Positions 1-11,465 of a stretch of 64,000 nt of DNA are shown piece after piece. The stretch is from the NCBI GenBank assembly GCA_963678705.1, contig OY783209.1:9796001-9860000 (forward strand), read 5' to 3'. Within the stretch, counting starts at the first letter, position 1; every line of letters begins with the position of its first letter. The DNA comes from Panorpa germanica. Its lineage: Eukaryota; Arthropoda; Insecta; Mecoptera; Panorpidae. The notes beneath the pieces were generated by a model. It ran no database searches and was not told where the DNA came from. It saw only the letters and a list, made by a program, of their open reading frames with translations. The position numbers were made by a program, and so were the translations under genes.

Positions 1-1212
1 TCTATTTATTTCAATTATCCTTGATATCCTTGTAGGTATCCATTTCAGCAGAGTCACGTTTATTGTTTGACGTAAAAAATATGTAGGTAAAGAAATAGTG
101 ATTAAAACCAAGGAATTCGCAAAGAATGAAAAGACACATCGTTATCTCCTAATTGTGTTCGTTTCTTTTTAATTCAGCATCTCACACTCCTTCCCTACTC
201 CCATACCCGCTCCATTTCTCCCCCGCTACACACCATATACGTCTCCATCCTGCTCTTACACAAACTGGACACTAATTGATCCAACTTTGCTCCTAATACG
301 CAGATTTAATTCGTTATCCTTTTCTAACATATAGCTTTAATCCTACCCTTACTCTTTTTAACTACAGTGGAGATATAACTCGAGTGCAATGTTTAATTTT
401 GTCACTGTTACTAGATGTTTATCTCCTTGTAGAGAAAACACAGTATTGGATTAGGATGGTGGATCCACAAATCCGTTAGAGCTGCAGATGCAGTTGTTTA
501 GAACAGACGTATGTAGCTCAGCTACTTCTACTGTGACAATTGGTAGAACTAAACCAAACCATGCTTTAGCTGAAGCTGCAAACGTCTTCCCTTCTCCTTA
601 ATGTTTAACTCAATAAAGCGTTTGATGGGAGTAATACAGACCCACGGATGCGTACCTTATTTGTACTCTTTTTGTAATCCCGATTGTCTGCAGCAAAAAA
701 CGCAACAGTTGTTTATTATCTGTGAATTAATACTCGTATTTCAACCTCCTAATGCGGACCAGGTCACATGACGTGAAGGAGACTTCCTTCTTTTATTCTT
801 ACACTACCCCTGTGAAAATAATTCCACCCACCTCCCCTTTTCGCTAATGACTGTCTTATTCAACACAGATTGGCACGATAACAGCAGCCGTGAAAAATGA
901 TCCAAAGAAAAACTATTATACGTCCTGATTTTAGAAAATTACAAATATAATAAATTGAATGGCTGAGATTTCGCTGAAGACATTCTTTGTTGAAAGATTC
1001 ATTTTAGTTGAATGCAAATTACAATGATTTGTAACAATGATATAAGAAAGAGCAGTATATTTTACATTCGAACAGTTGTCTCTTTTCAGTTTGAAGACTT
1101 CGTGAGTCACCAAACCGAATTTTCTTTAATATGAACACCTTACGGTGTCGCAGTTTTATATCTATTGATACCTTCTAAATACTGCTGAAGATACAAAAGT
1201 TTACCTGATCCA
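1..1212. other. Unannotated AT-rich sequence
   Basis: I see no coding region, RNA gene or clear repeat here. Short open frames show no recognisable motif and are best taken as chance. Weak similarity to the flank of the repeat that follows is possible. Confidence 0.5.
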
Positions 1213-1305
1213 TAACATTTTTTAGGTTAATGTAATAGAAGGTTATATAACAAAAGTTATCTTTCGACATAAATTTACGTTTTGGAACGTCAATAAAGCT
1301 TTTTA
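1213..1305 (+). repeat. Dispersed repeat family D, copy 1
   Basis: A segment built around TTTTTAGGTTAATGTAATA followed by GGTTATATAACAAAAGTTATC recurs at 6345-6440 on the same strand and at 54795-54870 on the other strand. The copies are diverged, and no termini or coding capacity could be defined. It is an old dispersed repeat of unknown class. Confidence 0.5.
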
Positions 1306-1606
1306 TGAAGTATTATTTATTGTTGCATCCTCGCACAACATCCCAAGTAGAAAAATTCATTACTATATATGCATTTAAATATCGCGCCTCGTGCTTTAGA
1401 AAAACCACTTGAATCCCTGCGTATATTTTTAAGACACTAAGTACCTTAGTTTTTCATCATTAATATTTGTCGTGATTGTTCTTGTCAAATTTTATAAATC
1501 TTGCAATATAAATATTTTTAACTCTAAATTTATTTATTTATAAGTTTTGCATTTCTCGTCAGTCATCATCAAAAATACTTACTTTAAATTTACTTAAATT
1601 ACACAA

Positions 1607-1679
1607 ACAACAAGGGCCTCGCAAAATTCTGCTGCCTGGGGCCTCGTAAATATCTGCCGCCCCTAAATAGATCGCCCCT
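1607..1679. mobile_element. Remnant of a hAT-like element terminus
   Basis: The segment ends in CGCCCCTG, preceded by GCCGCCCC. It resembles the termini of the hAT MITE at 29859-30218, whose ends are CAGGGGCGGCC and GGCCGCCTCTG, and shares the subterminal GGGCCTCGC wording. I could not find the partner end, so this is probably a solo end or eroded copy. Confidence 0.4.
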
Positions 1680-1719
1680 GGTTATATCTCACTAAAGAGA
1701 CATACGATTGCAAAATAAA

Positions 1720-2046
1720 AAGTAAAAAGAAGATAGAGGAGCGCATGCAAAGAAAGGAAGAGGTGGATGGCGGAAAGCGAGAGAAGAAGGAAGGAAGGAG
1801 AGGAAAAAAGAGGATAACAATGGAACAGTAAAGAAATTAAGAATGTTAAGAACAGTTAAGAATATACCTCCTGAGAAGAGAGAAGGAAGAAAGGAGATGG
1901 ATGGCAGGGTACAGAGAAGAAGGGAGAAGAGAAAAGAGAAAATTATACAGTCGTTATAAGTAGATAACTATATATGTCATTGTATAGAAGAATTTATGTA
2001 AAAGAGTGTAATACAATAAACATTAAAATAAAAAATACAATATAAT
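1720..2046 (+). mobile_element. LINE 3' end, purine-rich tail (family P), copy 1
   Basis: The strand is strongly purine-rich. In one frame it reads RKRWMAESERRRK and further on RRWMAGYREEGRREKR, the same tail motif as in the LINE C-termini at 31548-31739 and 52830-53265. After the coding tail comes a short UTR with GAATTTATGTAAAAG, ending near ACAATATAAT. The same UTR words occur at the end of the copy at 54890-55290, which supports one family. It is 5'-truncated and full of stops. The exact LINE clade is not certain. Confidence 0.55.
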
Positions 2047-2120
2047 GTTAATGTTATATATTAACAGGTAGAGAATTGTCTTCCACTGCAGTATCAAGTT
2101 CATTTTCTACCTTTTGTATA

Positions 2121-2547
2121 GAAATTTTGGTAATTATTTGATATAGCTACACCTTTTGTTTTGAATCTTATAAAAAAACCATTGCACTTTCAAATATTTT
2201 CTGGCGCTTTTAATATAGTGAAAACATGTACAAATCTTATGTAATATACATTATACCATTTTTTATTAAAAAATAGATGGCATTTATGCTTAAAATTAAC
2301 AAATAAATGTGAAATGTGTGTTATATATGGAACAATGTCATATGATTTCTAACCTCAAATTTGAAATTTAAACTTTAACCATTGCTATTGTCTTTTCCTA
2401 AATAAAAAATGGTATAATGTATATTACGTAAAATTTGTACGTGTTTTTAGTATACAACAAAAGCCATACAACAAACAAAAATGCAGTAGTTTTTTTATAA
2501 GATTCAAAACAAAAGGTGTAGCTATATCGAATAATTACCGAAATTTT
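2121..2547. mobile_element. Foldback / palindromic MITE
   Basis: Two inverted arms of about 145 bp (2121-2264 and 2401-2547) pair across a ~135 bp loop. The outer arm reads GAAATTTTGGTAATTATT against GAAATTTCGGTAATTATT; both then share ATATAGCTACACCTTTTG. The inner arm shares TACATTATACCATTTTTTAT. The arms are roughly 85-90% alike by eye. There is no coding capacity. Target duplications could not be defined, so the superfamily is open. Confidence 0.75.
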
Positions 2548-3383
2548 AAAGCACTGTGTAAAATTCACACTGACCTTGACTGATTTAATCTATTAGTACA
2601 ATACATTACATTAGAGTACTTTAATTTATCTTTTCTGTTAAAACGATATTGATTTGATACACCACTGCACAGTTTTTCTGATTTACAGTTATTGGGTGTT
2701 TGAAAGCATCTACTGTTATGTAATACACAGTATACTTTTTGCTCTGAAAAGCGTTTCTAATTATTGACTGTAGAGTAGGATTCTATGAAGACTGCAGACT
2801 ACTGACACACCTCCTGCAACACAATGCAGTCCCAGCGTCTGGACGTGTCATGACGTCTTTGAAGGATTGGCGACGAGGAGGACTCAACTAGCGAGTGATT
2901 GAATCAAGTAATTAAGCAGCTCTTTAATTAAGTTTAAAAGTTTTGTCGGAAACGGAACTCATTTTTATAAAACAAACAGAATGACGTTGTTTCCTGATGC
3001 ATCCTTCTTCAATTCATCCGCAACCACGAGAACCACCAGCAAATTGTAATTGAATTATTTAGAAATTAATTACCGTAATGAAAATGACTACTGCGCTATT
3101 AGAAAGTTGGTAAATGTTATTAGGTGTTATGAACTTGTTAATTATGACGGGCTTTTAATTTTTCTTATGTAGATAATTATATTGTTTGTTACAAATTAAT
3201 TTATATTTCTATCACTAGATGACTATTCATTAAACCAGATTTTTATAGCTCGTCCAGAATCCCCACTTTATTTAATTGCTGGTCTACCGTATATATCCAG
3301 CTACGCCTTGCTATTAACTAGCTTAAATTTCTATTTGAACTAAGATATAATTTAGAATTCGTCTCAAGTAAAAATAATCGCTG
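2548..3383. other. Unannotated sequence
   Basis: Apart from a less AT-rich patch around 2800-2880 that matches nothing I know, I see no gene or repeat here. Confidence 0.45.
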
Positions 3384-3645
3384 CCCAGTAAACATTTAGC
3401 AGCATTTTGGAGTCACTTTGACATCATATTGAAGATGCGTATGATTTTTTTGTCATGAAAGAATTCATTTATAGTTCAGTTTCTCACAATCGTTCATATG
3501 AAATGTCTGTTTTATCGGCTACAGATGACGGAACCACTCCACCTGTCGGAATACAAATGAAGATAAAGTTGATGCGAACTATAATTGAAGTGAAATAGTG
3601 ATAGAAACGTCACTAAATAGGGCACTTCACTAAATGTTTACTGGG
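3384..3645 (+). mobile_element. Family B MITE, copy 1
   Basis: A 262 bp element has perfect terminal inverted repeats, CCCAGTAAACATTT at the left and its complement at the right. It has no coding potential. It is flanked by TG on both sides, a possible 2 bp target duplication. The interior is shared with copies at 3793-4046 and 5586-5807, including the block TTATCGGCTACAGATG and CACCTGTCGGAATACAAATG. Confidence 0.85.
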
Positions 3646-3792
3646 TGGTCACTATCAAATTAAGAGTCCAGAGGTCTGCACTGCTCGTATAAAACATCTT
3701 GGGTTTCTTGGATGCAGTATAAAAGAAAATAAACAGAAGAACTCTAAACCAATTCTTTATAAATTCACGAATGGAGTAGGTATATTAAAATC

Positions 3793-4046
3793 CCCAGTAA
3801 ACATTTTGGAGTCACTTTGACATCATATTGAAGATGTGTCATGATTTTTTTGTCATAAAAGAGTTCATTTATAGTGCAGTTTCTCACATTTTTTCATATA
3901 AAATGTCTACTTTATCGGCTACAGATGGAGAAATTACTCCACCTGTCGGAATACAAATGAAGATAAAGTTGATGCGAACTATAATTGAAGTGAAACAGTG
4001 AGAGAAACGTCACTAAATAGGGCACTTCACCAAATTGTTTACTGGG
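3793..4046 (+). mobile_element. Family B MITE, copy 2
   Basis: A 254 bp copy in the same orientation as copy 1, starting CCCAGTAAACATTTTGG and ending TTGTTTACTGGG. The flanks are TC and TC, again a 2 bp direct repeat. It differs from copy 1 by point changes and small indels. Confidence 0.85.
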
Positions 4047-4784
4047 TCAGAACGAAGTGGCCCCGAAACGAAAATTTGCCTCTGGCCCCACAAATCCATA
4101 ACGCGTCATTGACCCTGGCAAGATTTGTAATTCAGATGTTTCACTTCATTTGCATTTAATTACTACTCCGTGTAATTATTCATATCATATAACATCCCTC
4201 TCCGCTCATCCCCTTTTCTCACCATACTGAAGCATCCGGAATCAAAATGGTGGTGTAAATTACGAGCATCATTGACCCTGATTGAGGAGGGGAAGAGTAT
4301 GTAGCGGTCAATCAAATGTAACATACAAAAAGAGGAAGGGAGGGTCAACAATCGAATGGTAAATACAAAACGACTTTGCTTTAATTAAATATCTCGTAAA
4401 TAAACATTGATTCATTTGAAACGTGTTGTGCTTTTAACTGCTGATCACTGATTCAACATCGGATACATATGTTATTAATATTTAAATTGAATTTGTGTTT
4501 ACCTAATACAGTTGTTGTTGATTATGTTTTGATTAAAAGAGGTTCGGAGTCGTTTATTCTCGTTGCGAACGATGTTTTGTCGAGAATATATCTTGTCGTT
4601 AATGAACGCCGTCTGTAGAAATACCCCAAAAGTTTCGTGAGTGTAGAAAAACGTGTGATATTCTTTTCATTTTTGTTTTACTTTTATAAGTATGCAGGTA
4701 AATCAACTAATCTACCGTAAAGAGATCTTAAACGACGCTTTGTCACCTTGGGCACGTAAACAATTCGTTAGAAACTATTGAACG
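4047..4784. other. Unannotated sequence
   Basis: A short stretch just after family B copy 2 (GTGGCCCCGAAACG, then TCTGGCCCCACAAATCC) may be an eroded transposon end. No other feature is supported. Confidence 0.4.
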
Positions 4785-5076
4785 TTTCAACAAGACTCAA
4801 CACCGTCCCATGAAACACAACGTTTTTTACAAGAAAAAGTCTTCACAACAATGGCCATCATATTCCCCGAACTTACACCCAATGGATTTTTCCATATGGT
4901 CCATTCTAAAGGCCAAAGTATCAACTAAAAAATATGAGACGGTCGACACCTTAAAGATTGCTCTTCTCCGAGAATGAGACAAAGTACCATCAGACCACAT
5001 TCGTGCAGCGTGTGAAGCTTTGTCGAACAGACTCGATGCTATTATTCGCGCTAAAGGTGACTGCATCGAACAATAA
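4785..5076 (+). pseudogene. Broken mariner-type transposase, C-terminal third
   Basis: The frame from 4785 reads QQDSTPSHETQRFLQEKV, like the FQQDGAPAHTA region around the second catalytic Asp of mariner transposases. A +1 frameshift near 4845 leads to WPSYSPNLHPMDFSIWSIL at 4852, which matches the WPPYSPDLNPMD signature before the third catalytic acidic residue. The C-terminus DAIIRAKGDCIEQ ends at TAA 5074-5076. An in-frame TGA at 4975-4977 replaces what is usually Trp. No upstream part was found. This is a dead Tc1/mariner-superfamily copy, distinct from the deleted mariner at 38654. Confidence 0.85.
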
Positions 5077-5585
5077 CACATTTTTTTAAATTTGAATTGT
5101 TTCCACGAGATACTGAAGTTTTTAAATTACCAAAATCAAAATTGACAAAATGACAGCATTTTTAAATTGGTAACACTCGGAGCGCCGAGCCCTGTACATT
5201 ACAAGTATGATAATTAGTATTTCCGATACGATACCCTGTTATTTAATATGAATATGACCCAGACCCAGGGGTCGAATTCCTTGTGGTGTTATAGTCAACC
5301 AACCGCAAGACCTACATTGTGACCGCTGGTATCACCATGGAGACTCCAGATATAGAAGTCGAATGCCTGGAAGCTGGAACAATCCCTGGGGGCGATCGCA
5401 AGGATTGAATGAAACCGCAAGACTTCCAGGATCTATTGAAACAAGGATATGGAATCATGGAAGGAGTGTTGAAATAATATGAAATATATAAATTCTCTAA
5501 ATGTTTTGTTTTTCGGATATAGAAACTGTATCACTTATCTGCGGCAACAACGTTTATAGCAATATCATAATTTGACTAGTGACGT

Positions 5586-5807
5586 CCCAGTAAACATTTT
5601 GGAGTCACTTTGACATCATATTGGAGATGCGTATGATTTTTTTGTCATTAAAGAGTTCATATAAAATGTCTGTTTTATCGGCTACAGATGACGGAACCAC
5701 TCCACCTGTCGGAATACAAATGAAGATAAAGTTGATGCGAACTATAATTGAAGTGAAATAGTGATAGAAACGTCACAAAAAGGGACACTTCACCAAATGT
5801 TTACTGG
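5586..5807 (+). mobile_element. Family B MITE, copy 3
   Basis: A 222 bp copy that lacks about 35 bp of the interior found in copies 1 and 2. It starts CCCAGTAAACATTTTGG and ends AAATGTTTACTGG, the last G being changed to C at 5808. If that base belongs to the element, the flanks are GT and GT. Confidence 0.85.
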
Positions 5808-6344
5808 CGTGTAACTTATTTTAAATTTCAACATAACCTTACATTTTTCAACTAGTATAATCTAGTTATACATACAGTTTCTGTTCTTTCTGTTTGTGAT
5901 TTTATTTACATTACAACATTTCTTAAAGATAGAAATCTCTATTCAGTTGTATTTCGAAAAATAAAGTAATCTGGAAATGAAATAATTACGATAATGCCCA
6001 TGACATTAGCACATAATCTGCGATAATGGTTACACTGACTCCAGCAACATATGGTTATGGTGGAAGCTGGAGAAAAGCTCCAGATGTTGTCAGCGAAGAA
6101 CTCTGCTTTACACCGTATTTTATCTTGCTGTTAAAGAAACGTAGATTCATGGAAAAACGAAAATTGGATGTAATACTGAAAAAACTTTGTTACAGCTTCG
6201 CACAAATTGAAATTAAAATAAGTATTCGCTGAATACATTTACAATTATTTGTTATACGAGTATAATAAGTTTATCTAAGTATAATCCGCTAAATACTGTT
6301 ATGTATATATATAAGATTTGTTTAACATAAACAAGTTTTACATA

Positions 6345-6440
6345 CATTTTTTTAGGTTAATTTAATGCAAGATTATATAAAAAACGTTATCCTTCAATAT
6401 AAATTAATGTTTTCTGACGTCAATAGAGATTATTATGCAA
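6345..6440 (+). repeat. Dispersed repeat family D, copy 2
   Basis: It carries TTTTTTTAGGTTAATTTAAT followed by GCAAGATTATATAAAAAACG, matching copy 1 at 1213-1305 over most of its length. Function and class are unknown. Confidence 0.5.
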
Positions 6441-7617
6441 GATTATATAATGCTATTATAGATAACGAATTTAAATGTCTTTTGTTTTCTTTTGTGTTTT
6501 AGTTTTCGTTTTGCGTTTAGCGGGAATGTTTGTTTACTTTGTTTATTGTCATATGTATCATAACACAACCTTTTTGAGGGTTATAACTTTCTTGCCTAGT
6601 ATTGTTACGATATGGAAGGTCCAAATTCTTATTGAGAGCCATATCAACATTTAAATGAGTATTAAAATATCTAGCCGAAAGTGGGTTTAACCTCAGAGTT
6701 TCTGTATAGTACTTAGACACTTCGATTTCGGCTATCTCTGATCGATAATTTAATAATACTCATTTTTAATTGATGTTATGATCTCGTTGCCTAGGTCGTT
6801 GAACAAAGTATTTATTGATACTGCCTAATCGTACCTACACCACATTACAATAAAATGACTCCCATCTTAACAGATACATTTAAAGGTAATTATTACATTT
6901 ACAAATATATTTGCAGGTTATATAGACGAAACATTTATCTACACGAAATGATTTTAAAGAATTTAGGACCTAAGAAACCATCTAGTTTTTATTTTCTTGT
7001 CGACAGTTACGAGCTTGTGCTTTGAATAATAGCCCCAACAAAGAATGGTGTTTATTTCGCAATGAACTTCAATATATTCCATGGGCTATACGAAAATACG
7101 ACCATCTAGAGAGCGGGAAGAAAGCTGGGAAGAGGTTGACAGAGGGTAAAGATTCATATAGTGGGCCAGACACTGTGATAACGGCTTTGTATATCACTAA
7201 AGTCATTCCAGATCGTAGACTTGTGTCGTATTTTGAAATTTTTGGTACTTCGAGCCATTTGCTTTATATATGAGATGGCAACGCGTTAACTCCTGGCGGA
7301 GATTGCCGGAACTAGTGAACGCAGCATTCCACTGAACTCTAAGCAATATGAAAACCGAGCCAGTTATAGTTTATTAGAATGATACAATGTATAAAATGGA
7401 AATGGGAAAGATATGATATTTAGGGTTTATGTTAAAAAGATGGTTTTAGGGATATAGCATCCCTTTATGAAAGAAAAGTATTATTTGAAAATATATGTAC
7501 AGGGTTCTTTATAAATTATATGAACGTTTCAAAAAGAATGACAGTCCCAGTATTTGGGAGGCCTAATACATATTCTTGAAGAGAAGTTTTAAGAACTCTG
7601 TTTTTAGAACAACAGCC
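6441..7617. other. Unannotated sequence
   Basis: There is an 83-codon open frame at 7022-7273, but it has no motif I recognise and no splice context. I treat it as non-coding. Confidence 0.45.
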
Positions 7618-8303
7618 AATGGGCTTGTTTCCTATGTCTTAATTTCTATAAAAGTGTACTATATATTGATAAAGTGGGTTACTAGAACCTTAAATACTCT
7701 TATAGGTTAGAAGATATTAACAATTAAAAAAGTCATTTTGTCTCTTTAATTATTAAAGGGATTCAACGTTGTACACATTCCAAATACATGTAACATCACA
7801 ATCGCTAGTTGCTATGTCTTTTATACAACAGAGCGTAAAAGAGATATATTATTGACAGAACTCTGACAAGTTTACAGGTTTCCAACCTTACAGCTCATAA
7901 ATCTCTGCTATATGTATTTATATATCAAAATATCAAATATTATTTATAGCTATTTCAAAGAACAATAAATTTATAAAATATTAAGTCTGCCGTAACAGGG
8001 TTAAATAAAATAAAAACTAATTATTCTTTGACTTGACTTAATTATTGCGACTACCAACAGCTACAAAACATTACCACAGCACTGACCTACTCACCAAATA
8101 ACTAACGTTAAAATGCATTTCACGTCATACAAATATGGCCGACCATCTCTAGCGCTAAAACTACAATTCAAACTTTTAATTGCTATATCTTTGTCAACAT
8201 TTAGATATTTAATAAAATAGACACGCCAATACATATTTATTAACATCAATTTCAATCAACAATTGAAAAATCGACCATTAAAAAATGAGGACACAAGCCC
8301 ATT
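7618..8303 (-). mobile_element. Family A MITE, copy 1
   Basis: The terminal inverted repeat is AATGGGCTTGTTTCCT at the left and AGGACACAAGCCCATT at the right. Family orientation is set by the end that reads CCTCATTTTTTAGTGGTCG, which here lies at the right end. The copy is longer than the ~630 bp norm because it carries about 70 extra bases around 7800-7880. There are no conserved reading frames among copies. It is a non-autonomous DNA transposon; the superfamily is undetermined because flanking duplications are not clear. Confidence 0.85.
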
Positions 8304-10719
8304 GAACCCACGAACGGTTTGGATCCTTGATGATTCTCTTTCATTCATTTTATATTTAGTAATTGAAAATAATCAAATTTAGACTAAGATGTTCTTTAGT
8401 ATATTATATAGATTCATCAATTTCCATTCTCTGTTTTGCAGTTGACTTAACAGCTTCTACCTGCAGATTTGTTTATAAACAATTAGTAAGAAAATACCCG
8501 TATAAACCCGAACCCCGAACCCCGAAGCCAACCAACACAATTAATAGTCGTGTGTAGTGGGTTTATCAGTTTTAGGCAGTTTTCTGGTTCAGTAGCGTTC
8601 TGATAATCTGATCAATTACAAGAATGGGTCTGGACCCGAGAAACCCGGTAAAGAGAGAGAGAGAGATATGGAGCCTATAAATTACAGTTCGCCTAGTTGC
8701 TGGGCAACCCATTGGCCACGTAATAGCATACAAAAAGATGCTTCTTAAAGAAAACTTTCTTGCGAACAAAATAATAGTAAGACATTTGCAATGTCTGAAA
8801 AGTTTCTAATGTGATATTTCTTAAATATGTTTGGGTCGTTCTGGAAACTTATATGCATATAAAAGAGTATATGGGGCCATTCGATGTTATGGATTCGTCC
8901 AGTTAAAACAGCTTTGTTAATAGTTATACACTACAAAAATGAAATTAGTATTCTTTAAATATGAGTCATTCAAAGAGTATAAAAATAATTTGAATTTTAT
9001 AAAATAATACATATAAGTTCAATGGCTTATAGATTTACAATATATCATAGTTCAGTGTACTTATCTTTAGATGACAGTTCTAAAGCCACGGCCGCGGCAG
9101 CCATTAAGAGTTTAAATTTTGACAGTGCCGGTGTGTTGATGTTTTAAAATATAATTATAAATTGAAAAAAGTGATTTTAAAACGTTAAAAGTGGTTCAGC
9201 ATATTAATAAGATGTTATAGTTTAATTACAACTAATTAGATTTCCTTGAAACATGTTTTTATAAATAATATAAGTGTACTATTGAATATCCCAAAGGACC
9301 GCCGTGTAGAAGCTAAGGCTTTAATTGTTTCGATATTTAAATATTAAATGTTAAAGATAAGTGTTACTGCGAATCAATATAGTAAAATTATTTAAAAACA
9401 AATAATTTTTATGTAAAGTGTTTTTAAATATTATAACCTAAACGTTTTGCAGTGTTAGTTTTAAAGATAGACAAGAAGTTTATAATAAAGAAGAAGAAGA
9501 AGGTGTGCCAACCTGTCAGAATTAAAATAACTATATCACAGAACAAGGTATGACATATATTATTCTTTGCATGTTGGGTAACACTATTGAATATGTATAG
9601 CTGTCAAAATATGTTTGTTTATTTTTTAAATGCAATAGTATAATTATTTAATTTAATATAATGAGCAATAATAATAAAGGGCAAATTTTGTGATAGGTTT
9701 AAATAAAATTAAGGTGGATGTCCGGAATATTACAACTTAAAATTCTTATTAAATTAATATAGTAAATTTATGCATAGAATAAAATTTAGATCTCGTTGAT
9801 ATTTATTTCATATACGTTTCCTAAAACGCGATTTCATGGTACAACTAACACATTAATCGCGTTAGGGGGTCTACTGTACATACATTTACATTTGTAGATA
9901 TATGTTTGTATTTGTATTGTATAATATATATTGCATATAGTATATTCATTCAGCCGGTTTAGTATTAAATGCACATATTTCAATATGCCCCTGATGTACA
10001 TAAATCGTATATGCGTAGGCTTCTCTCACAGTGGCACAACAGACTACTTGCGACGCCGATGTATTCGAGTTGTTTCGTATTTACATACTTTTTGTTGTTC
10101 ATCAATACATTACTGTACTGTGGGTAATAAAAGTGTTTATTATATAATTGTATCGTTTTCCCCACTCATCCATAAGCAACACAGCTCACGCTATCTACTA
10201 ATATGCATGTATTAAAATAGAAAGTTGTTCTCGTGATAAAGTGTGCAGTTGCGAGAAGATGTGTCTGATCACAAGTAAACGGTTGCGGTGTGAGAGAGCC
10301 CTAAGGGTTTAACGTATGAGGTCTGGTGTAGTTACCCGTTTCACCGTTATGGCGCTGCGTACTGACTTATGGGGCATTTCGCGGCGTAACAACAGATAAT
10401 GTTTTTTTTGGATCATTTTTTCTCGTTCTTTTTTTAAAGCTGGTCATAATTTACTTGGCTGGTCTGTAACTGGGCTGGGCGAGGTGCCAACTAAGGGTTT
10501 TTAACATTTTTATTCACATATGAAGAGAAATGTAAGCAAAAAAAGGGATGAATGATTCTCAGCATCTTACAGACCCTTACAATAACTGATACATTGAACG
10601 TTTATAACATTTTTTTATTAAATTCATGCATTTTCTATAGAAGGATTTTTTTTAGTTATTTTCATAAATGGAAAAAATTGTTATTGATAAAAGGAGAGAC
10701 TGGAAACGGTTTAAAAATA
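8304..10719. other. Unannotated 2.4 kb stretch
   Basis: The sequence is AT-rich and apparently unique within the window. There is a short GAGAGAGAGAGAG tract near 8650-8665 and an AAGAAGAAGAAG tract near 9490. The open frame at 9931-10215 has no recognisable protein features. No gene is supported. Confidence 0.45.
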
Positions 10720-11465
10720 ACGTTATTAAGGGGGTAGGGGGGGTGTAAGGTTTTAACATTTTTTTTCATATTTTTTAAAATTTAATTATATTATTGTACA
10801 ACATATTAAGTTTATTGTGTAAAAAATTGAAGTTGATTGGAGTAAAACTGTCGGAGATATAGAGTTTTAAGTCTTCACCTCTCTGGTCTGCTTTCGTGTT
10901 ACTTTGAAATTTTTAAATGCGGTTTCTCATACATAGCTTTTTCCGAGTCGGTGTCCTCTCTAGCTCAACATCTACTGGACCGATTCTATTGAAATTTTGC
11001 ACACTCTTTCTTTACATAAATGCCGAGGTAACGCTGTCGAGTTCTTTTTTATTTTTTAATATTAACGTATTTTAAAATAAAAAAGTTTCTGATTTTTTTT
11101 GTGAAAAATCGGTATTTTGACTTTTAAGTGCTGCAAAAATTTAAAAAATCAATAAAAAAAAGAAAAACTCGATAGCGTTACCTGGAGAAACTTATCAACT
11201 AATGAAATCATTTTGGTTTTTCGATTTCAGAAAATCCAGTAATGAGTTATGAGTGGCACCACAATGTTACTTTTTTTTGTGACGTCTACGGAGATTCTCT
11301 GTCAATGCCTCATTTATTGATATTTATTTATGAAAATTTCACAAAGTATTTTTTAAATGTCATTTTATCATGTAGCAATTATAGAAATAATTATATATTA
11401 ACTGTGTGGTCAAAAAACATTATCGAAAATGTGCTTCCTTTTTATCGTTTTGACAACTTTGTCAA
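10720..11465 (+). repeat. Family C repeat, copy 1
   Basis: About 745 bp is shared with inverted copies at 18815-19793 and 23678-24627. Diagnostic words are TGTACAACATATTAAG, GTCGGAGATATAGAGTTTT, TTTTGCACACTCTTTCTTTA and TGCCGAGGTAACGCTGTCGA. Relative to the other two copies it lacks the outer ~300 bp. A 75-codon frame at 11242-11469 (starts MSYEWHHNVTFF) stays open in the copy at 18802-19032 (MMSYELHPNVTFF), but a deletion breaks it in the third copy, so coding is doubtful. The element class is unknown. Confidence 0.7.

Noticed and set aside
4827..5081. An 84-codon minus-strand frame
   Set aside because: It is antisense to the mariner transposase remnant on the plus strand.
5260..5285. B-box-like GGGTCGAATTCC suggesting a tRNA or SINE
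   Set aside because: No A box lies at the right distance and no cloverleaf can be drawn.
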